Source: Oscillospiraceae bacterium
Lineage (GTDB): Bacteria; Bacillota; Clostridia; Oscillospirales; Ruminococcaceae
Direction of reading: 5' to 3'
Length of the DNA: 13,526 nucleotides
Assembly: GCA_029098085.1 (NCBI GenBank)
Contig: JAQXNQ010000446.1
Coordinates: 1-13,526, forward strand
Shown: piece after piece, positions 12,541 to 13,526 of the stretch
Position numbering within the stretch: the stretch's first letter is position 1
Layout of the letters: each line of letters starts with the position of its first letter
Translations under genes and position numbers: made by a program
The notes under the pieces: generated by a model
What the model was told of the DNA's origin: nothing
What the model saw: only the letters and a program-made list of their open reading frames with translations
The model's database searches: none

Positions 12541-12972
12541 ATGCTGATTTCAACCAAAGGACGCTACGCGCTGCGGGTGATGATCGACCTGGCGGAGCAT
12601 CAGTCGGACGGCTTCATTCCGCTGAAGGTCATTGCCGAGCGGCAGAATATTTCGGAAAAGTATCTGGAGAGCATCATCAAGCTGCTGGTGAAGGCCCGCC
12701 TCCTGACCGGACTGCGGGGCAAGGGCGGCGGCTACCAGCTGACCATGCCCCCGGATCAGTACACGGTGGGGGCCATTCTCCGGCTGACCGAAGATTCCCT
12801 GGCCCCGGTCTCCTGCATCGAGCCGGGCGCGGAGCCCTGTGTCCACATGGCGGAATGCCGCACCCTGACCATGTGGAAGGGGCTGGCCAACGTCATCAAC
12901 GACTACCTGGATCACATCACCGTCGCCGACCTGATGAAATCCGGCCCGGCAGGAGACGACTATGTGATCTGA
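12541..12972 (+). CDS. Rrf2-family transcriptional regulator (IscR/CymR-like)
   Basis: A 143-residue DNA-binding protein. The ATG at 12541 is chosen over the in-frame TTG at 12526 because GGAGG lies eight bases before it and the protein then begins with the family-typical MLISTKGRYALRVMIDLA. The winged helix-turn-helix covers about residues 1-65, with IAERQNISEKYLESIIKLL (31-49) as the recognition region and the wing GLRGKGGGYQL (57-67). Three cysteines, Cys92, Cys100 and Cys106, are arranged much like the iron-sulfur ligands of IscR (there spaced six apart; here eight then six). The protein could therefore sense Fe-S status, or redox/cysteine status in the manner of CymR. It is divergent from cysK, pointing to control of cysteine supply. 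Its TGA stop begins a TGAAG iteration (12970, 12978, 12986) that leads into the intergenic repeat. Confidence 0.93.
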   Translation: MLISTKGRYALRVMIDLAEHQSDGFIPLKVIAERQNISEKYLESIIKLLVKARLLTGLRGKGGGYQLTMPPDQYTVGAILRLTEDSLAPVSCIEPGAEPCVHMAECRTLTMWKGLANVINDYLDHITVADLMKSGPAGDDYVI

Positions 12973-12984
12973 AGAAATGAAGGA

Positions 12985-13047
12985 ATGAAGCGGGCCTGCG
13001 GCCCTTGAAAATTGACAAAGACGGCAGCGCTTTCTTCTGAACAGACA
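12985..13047. repeat. Intergenic repeat module, copy 2
   Basis: Same orientation as the copy at 10488-10550, with two mismatches in 63 bp. The three TGAAG pentamers at 8-bp intervals just before it (12970, 12978, 12986) are specific to this copy. The small AAGACG-GCAG hairpin is imperfect here because the two differing bases fall in its right arm. Confidence 0.9.
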
Positions 13048-13052
13048 GGACG

Positions 13053-13082
13053 AAAGGCGACAGGAGGTTCCTGTCGCCTTTT
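13053..13082 (+). terminator. Bidirectional intrinsic terminator between Rrf2 gene and right-edge gene
   Basis: AAAGGCGACAGG and CCTGTCGCCTTT form a perfect 12-bp stem with the loop AGGTT, followed by a T-run (CCTTTT). The reverse direction also ends in CCTTTCG. It separates two convergent genes and would end both transcripts. It is nearly identical to the terminator following repeat copy 1. Confidence 0.88.
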
Positions 13083-13110
13083 CTGATACGATTCGGCCCG
13101 CTCTTTCACC

Positions 13111-13526
13111 TCACGGCTCCGCCGTCAGGCTGATTCTCCACTGCATGCCGCCCGGCAGATAGGGCGCCCAGGTGAATCCGCCGCTGCCGCCGGTGCTGAG
13201 GGAGGTGCGAACGAGATTTTCCTCCTCATCCATATAGCCGCTGGAGCAGCTGTGATTTGCGGGCAGCGGCTCCAGATTCCCGCCGCGCTCCGCCAGCGTC
13301 TGTTCCAGTGCGTCCCGCTTTTTCAGAAGGGCATCCCGCTCCGCCTGATCCTCCCTGTCCGCCAGACCGTAAAAGACGATTTTAACCAGCTGCGGCCGGT
13401 CATCCTCCGTCTGAAACTGCAGCTCCATCTGCGCCGGACGCTCCAGATCGGCCAGATACACCGGCAGACCCAGCACCGTCCACTCCGCCGTGCTGTCCGA
13501 CTGATTGTACCAGCTGAAGGCGTAGG
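13111..13526 (-). CDS. Unrecognised protein, C-terminal 137 residues (N-terminus beyond window)
   Basis: The frame is open from the right edge to the TGA at 13111-13113, so the gene begins outside the window. The visible part starts with YAFSWYNQSDSTAEW and shows a beta-rich segment, then a charged helical stretch of about 35 residues (ADREDQAERDALLKKRDALE) that could be a short coiled coil. A Gly/Pro-rich end follows, with SSGYMDEEENL and GGFTWAPYLPGG. I do not recognise the family. The ending WRISLTAEP looks like a final beta strand. The codon bias and GC content match the neighbours. It converges on the Rrf2 gene across a shared terminator, so it is not part of that operon. Confidence 0.7.
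   Translation of the reverse strand, partial: YAFSWYNQSDSTAEWTVLGLPVYLADLERPAQMELQFQTEDDRPQLVKIVFYGLADREDQAERDALLKKRDALEQTLAERGGNLEPLPANHSCSSGYMDEEENLVRTSLSTGGSGGFTWAPYLPGGMQWRISLTAEP

Overview
The window reads as chromosomal DNA of a GC-rich, anaerobic, low-motility-type Firmicute, most likely a gut Oscillospiraceae/Ruminococcaceae-type bacterium. The reasons are a carbohydrate-uptake (CUT1) ABC system without its own ATPase, a lipoprotein solute-binding protein with a Ser/Thr/Gly linker, a membrane-bound AraC regulator, AGGAGG-type ribosome binding sites and sigmaA-like promoters (TTGACA-17-TATAAT). The exact genus is inference. Almost all real genes lie on the minus strand; the long plus-strand open frames opposite them are GC-rich antisense shadows.

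Region 1 (about 10341 down to 1, minus strand) is one seven-gene glycan-utilisation operon, in transcription order: promoter (10313-10341), two permeases of the LplB/YtcP type, a large solute-binding lipoprotein, a membrane-anchored AraC regulator with an external sensor domain, a GH95-like glycosidase, a small metallophosphoesterase coupled to it by an ATGA overlap, and a TIM-barrel glycosidase-like protein that runs off the left edge. Neither glycosidase-like protein shows a signal peptide, so the model is import of an oligosaccharide followed by cytoplasmic cleavage. The fuelling ATPase is probably a shared MsmX-type protein encoded elsewhere. Stem-loops sit in nearly every intercistronic gap of this operon.

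Region 2 (about 10342-10755) is a repeat-rich intergenic stretch. It holds a short-hairpin array separated by the heptamer TGAAGTG, a 63-bp module found again at 12985-13047, and a bidirectional terminator. The promoter of the glycan operon seems to be built from the same repeat vocabulary.

Region 3 (10727-12972) is a sulfur/cysteine locus: an HD-domain hydrolase and cysteine synthase (cysK) on the minus strand, and a divergent Rrf2-family regulator with three IscR-like cysteines. The 208-bp divergent gap carries two clear promoters, a repeated candidate operator and a structured cysK leader.

Region 4 (12973-13526) contains the second copy of the intergenic repeat, a strong bidirectional terminator, and the 3' end of an unrecognised gene entering from the right edge.
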